This document shows positions 4,685-7,001 of a DNA stretch of 7,001 nucleotides, piece after piece. Positions within the stretch are counted from its first letter, which is position 1, and every line of letters begins with the position of its first letter. This stretch comes from JAGXFP01 sp046484585 (GTDB lineage: Bacteria > Desulfobacterota > Desulfobulbia > Desulfobulbales > JAGXFP01), in assembly GCA_046484585.1 (NCBI GenBank), contig JAWOIQ010000132.1, positions 1 through 7,001 of the forward strand, in the 5' to 3' direction. Both the position numbers and the translations under genes were made by a program. Below the pieces are notes generated by a model, which saw nothing but the letters and a program-made list of their open reading frames with translations, did not search any database and was not told the DNA's origin.

Positions 4685-6589
4685 ATGGCACTGATTGATT
4701 TACAGGAAGTATCTCTCGCCTTTGGCGGGGCGCCGTTGTTTGACGGCATCACTATGCAGATCGAGGCCGGGGAGCGGCTCTGCCTGGTCGGGCGCAACGG
4801 CGAGGGCAAGTCGACTCTTATGAAGCTGATTGCCGGGGAACTCGAAGCCGATGGCGGCAAGATCTTCAGGCAGCAGGGTTTGACGGTCGCCCGCCTCCGC
4901 CAGGAGGTCCCCGACCATCTGACCGGCAGCGTTTATGATGTGGTGGCCGGCGGGATCGGCGAATTGCTCGGGCTGCTGGCCAGACATCACAGCGTGGTCA
5001 GCCGGATGGCCGAAAGCGGCAACGACGCCTTGGTGGAAGAACTGGCCGCGGTGGAAGAGGAAATGGCCCACGCCGATGCCTGGCAGGCCCAGCAGAGGAT
5101 CGAGACGGTTCTCTCCCGGCTGGCGCTTGACGGCGATCAGGAGTTTTCCTCGCTGTCCGGCGGTATGAAAAGGCGGGTCCTGCTGGCCCGGGCTCTGGTC
5201 AGCGATCCGGACCTGCTGCTTTTGGACGAGCCCACCAACCATCTCGATCTGGCGGCGATCTCCTGGCTGGAGGAATTCCTGCTCTCCTGCCGCTGCGCCC
5301 TGCTCTTTGTGACCCACGACCGGGAACTGCTCAGGAAAATCGCCACCCGAATCATTGATCTCGATCGGGGCCGGGTTACGAGCTGGCCGGGAAATTATGA
5401 GACCTATCTGCGCCGCAAGGATGAGGTTCTCGCCGAGGAGGTTGTCCATAACGCCAAGTTCGACAAGAAACTGGCCCAGGAAGAGGTCTGGATCCGCAAA
5501 GGGGTCAAGGCGCGCCGGACCCGGAACGAGGGGAGGGTCAGGGAGCTTCAGGAATTGCGCCGGCATCGCCAGGAGCGCCGCGAGCAACTCGGCAAGGCGA
5601 AAATGGACATCACCGCGGCCGGCATCTCCGGCAAACTGGTGGCGGTCATGAAAAATGTCGGTTTTTCCTTCGAAGAGCAGACGATTATCGATAATTTCTC
5701 CACCACGGTCCTGCGGGGCGACAAGATCGGCATCATCGGTCCCAACGGGGTCGGCAAGACCACCCTCCTGCGGCTGATGCTCGGCGAACTCGGCCCGGAC
5801 CGCGGCGAAATCAGGCTCGGCAGCAATTTGCAGCCGGTCTATTTCGATCAGCAGCGCGCCCAGCTCGATCCGGACCGGACGGTGATCGACAATCTCGGCG
5901 ACGGCAGCGACACCATTGAGATCAACGGGCGGCAGCGCCATCTGATCGGCTATCTGGGGGATTTCCTCTTCACCCCGGACCGGGCCCGGTCGCCGGTCCG
6001 GATCCTTTCCGGCGGCGAGAGGAACCGGCTTCTCCTCGCCAAGCTCTTCTCCCGCCCCTCCAATATTCTGGTCCTCGATGAACCGACCAACGATCTCGAC
6101 ATGGAGACCCTGGATCTGCTTGAGGAACTTCTGCTGGAGTACAAGGGTACGGTTCTCCTGGTCAGTCATGACCGGGCCTTCCTGAATGACGTGGTGACCA
6201 GCACCATCGCTTTTGAAGGCGGCGGCAAACTCCAGGAATATGTGGGCGGTTATGACGACTGGCTCGTCCAGCGGCCCGACCCGGCCGGCTCCGGGAAAAG
6301 GGCCGTTAAGGAAACGGCCGGGGAGCGCAACCAGTCAAGCGGCCCCAGGCTCCGCAAACTCTCTTTCAAGGAGAAGGCGGAGCTTGGAACATTACCGGAA
6401 AAGATTGAAGAGCTCGAAACCGAGCAGCGCGAACTTTATGAAAAGCTGGCCGATCAGTCCTTTTATCAGAGTGACGGCGCCGAAGTAGCCCGGGCCAGAA
6501 CCCGCCTTGAAGAACTGGAAATCGCCCTGGCGACGACCTATTCCCGCTGGGAGGAGCTAGAGGCTCGCAAGGAAGGAATCCCGGGCTAA
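4685..6589 (+). CDS. uup: Uup, ABC-F family ATPase
   Basis: A soluble ABC-F protein: two ATPase domains on one chain and no membrane segments. Uup of E. coli limits precise transposon excision, binds branched DNA and has ribosome-related roles. The 634 residues match the usual length of about 635. In order: Walker A GRNGEGKST (36-44), signature LSGGMKRR (157), Walker B LLLLDEPTNHLD (D181/E182), the ABC-F linker with AQEEVWIRKGVKARRTRNEGRVR, second Walker A GPNGVGKTT (352-360), signature LSGGERNR (441), Walker B LVLDEPTNDLD (D465/E466), SHDRAFL, then a charged, coiled-coil C-terminal domain (about 540-634) that marks Uup within ABC-F and binds DNA in E. coli. The linker motif and C-terminal domain favour Uup over EttA or YheS. 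The ATG at 4685 is chosen because family members begin MALI/MSLI; an in-frame TTG at 4664 adds seven residues unlike the family. The ribosome-binding site is weak (GG at 4676-4677). Terminator-like structures lie on both sides. Confidence 0.96.
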   Translation: MALIDLQEVSLAFGGAPLFDGITMQIEAGERLCLVGRNGEGKSTLMKLIAGELEADGGKIFRQQGLTVARLRQEVPDHLTGSVYDVVAGGIGELLGLLARHHSVVSRMAESGNDALVEELAAVEEEMAHADAWQAQQRIETVLSRLALDGDQEFSSLSGGMKRRVLLARALVSDPDLLLLDEPTNHLDLAAISWLEEFLLSCRCALLFVTHDRELLRKIATRIIDLDRGRVTSWPGNYETYLRRKDEVLAEEVVHNAKFDKKLAQEEVWIRKGVKARRTRNEGRVRELQELRRHRQERREQLGKAKMDITAAGISGKLVAVMKNVGFSFEEQTIIDNFSTTVLRGDKIGIIGPNGVGKTTLLRLMLGELGPDRGEIRLGSNLQPVYFDQQRAQLDPDRTVIDNLGDGSDTIEINGRQRHLIGYLGDFLFTPDRARSPVRILSGGERNRLLLAKLFSRPSNILVLDEPTNDLDMETLDLLEELLLEYKGTVLLVSHDRAFLNDVVTSTIAFEGGGKLQEYVGGYDDWLVQRPDPAGSGKRAVKETAGERNQSSGPRLRKLSFKEKAELGTLPEKIEELETEQRELYEKLADQSFYQSDGAEVARARTRLEELEIALATTYSRWEELEARKEGIPG

Positions 6590-6603
6590 CCTGGCATAGC
6601 GCG

Positions 6604-6635
6604 AAAAGCCGCCGGAAACCGATCCACCGGCTTTT
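6604..6635. terminator. Possible terminator after uup
   Basis: AAAAGCCG (6604-6611) pairs with CGGCTTTT (6628-6635) as eight perfect pairs around a 16-base loop that itself contains CCGG elements. The A and T runs are inside the stem and there is no longer T run beyond it, so its strength is uncertain; it could work from either strand. Confidence 0.45.
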
Positions 6636-6749
6636 GCAGCCGGGGGGGATCCTGCCCGCTCTCCGCGAAGTCTTGCCGACCTTGAGCCCGGCCCGAAAAC
6701 CGCCGACTGCAACCCCGAAAACCTTTAATAAATTCAATTAATTAGCTGA

Positions 6750-6805
6750 TAAAATCGACCATTATTCAGATTTTTCAAAACCAGCGATGCAATATTCGAT
6801 ATAAT
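6750..6805 (+). promoter_or_regulatory. Candidate promoter elements upstream of the last gene
   Basis: The region before the last gene is clearly AT-rich. It contains a perfect TATAAT (6800-6805) with no good -35 at normal spacing, and an upstream TGATAAAAT (6747-6755) that fits an extended -10. From the former, transcription would start near 6812, just before the ribosome-binding site; from the latter the leader would be about 65 bases. I cannot tell which is used. Confidence 0.35.
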
Positions 6806-6828
6806 CATGGAACCGGAGGTGTTAACGC

Positions 6829-7001
6829 ATGCTGACCATTATCAAGAGTATTCTTGAGGGCAAGAAGGATGAGAAGTCGGAGAGCCCCGGAAATCCGGAA
6901 CGCAAGAAGCATGTCGCGGCCGGGGTCCTTCTGCTGGAGGCGGCCCATATTGACGACGAATGCACCGAAGAAGAGATGGAGCATGTTGTCGAGACTCTGA
7001 A
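6829..7001 (+). CDS. Probable TerB-like protein (N-terminal part; 3' end outside window)
   Basis: The 57 complete codons visible begin MLTIIKSILEGKKDEKSE, followed by a helical segment with AAGVLLLEAAHIDDECTEEEM. In the TerB-like family an alpha-helical domain typically opens with an LLxEAAxxDGxxxxxE pattern, an acidic motif that may bind metal ions; here HIDDECTEEE fits it closely. Members have been linked with tellurite resistance or membrane-associated stress complexes, but many are small stand-alone proteins of unknown job. I make no specific functional call. The start ATG is well supported: GGAGG (6815-6819) lies nine bases upstream. There is no signal peptide, so it is probably cytoplasmic. 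No other ter gene is visible; the spacer and terminator-like hairpin after uup argue for its own transcript. Confidence 0.7.
   Translation, partial: MLTIIKSILEGKKDEKSESPGNPERKKHVAAGVLLLEAAHIDDECTEEEMEHVVETL

Noticed and set aside
4700..6169. A 489-residue open frame on the minus strand opposite uup
   Set aside because: It lies wholly opposite a gene with all ABC-F motifs intact. Its translation is rich in Pro, Ala and Gly, with no recognisable motifs, as expected for an antisense frame in GC-rich codons.
1..6589. uvrA and uup as parts of one DNA-repair operon
   Set aside because: Over 3 kb of unrelated genes, at least two good terminators and repeat-filled gaps lie between them, so their proximity is probably incidental.

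Overview
The window is GC-rich chromosomal DNA from a Gram-negative bacterium. My best guess is a member of the Desulfobacterota (deltaproteobacterial type). The guess rests on gene content, on a tmRNA tag ending in AVAA, and on intergenic palindromes that resemble dispersed repeats I associate with that group. It is inference, not proof. All recognisable genes are on the + strand.

Layout: (1) 1-1569, the C-terminal part of uvrA, cut by the left edge. (2) 1570-2108, a long gene-free spacer with a G-rich stretch, a REP-like palindrome and a tandem duplication in which the two copies differ by a 54-nt insertion or deletion. (3) 2109-3159, the trans-translation module: a sigma70-type promoter, a leader with a terminator-like hairpin, smpB, an intergenic hairpin, ssrA (tmRNA) and a strong terminator. 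(4) 3355-4473, an exported MORN-repeat protein, followed by an imperfect inverted repeat and a terminator. (5) 4685-6589, uup, an ABC-F ATPase, with a terminator-like hairpin after it. (6) 6829-7001, the start of a small acidic protein resembling the TerB-like family, cut by the right edge.

How the genes work together: SmpB and tmRNA are obligate partners that rescue ribosomes stalled on broken mRNAs and tag the unfinished proteins for degradation. The tag encoded here reads ADDYAHAVAA. UvrA (nucleotide excision repair) and Uup (ABC-F protein linked to DNA branch and ribosome functions) are housekeeping ATPases. The terminators and repeats between blocks suggest mostly separate transcription units rather than one operon.

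I found no mobile-element gene, CRISPR array or defence system. The least ordinary items are the secreted MORN protein with paired-cysteine modules, the smpB leader hairpin, and the rearranged repeat cluster between uvrA and smpB.
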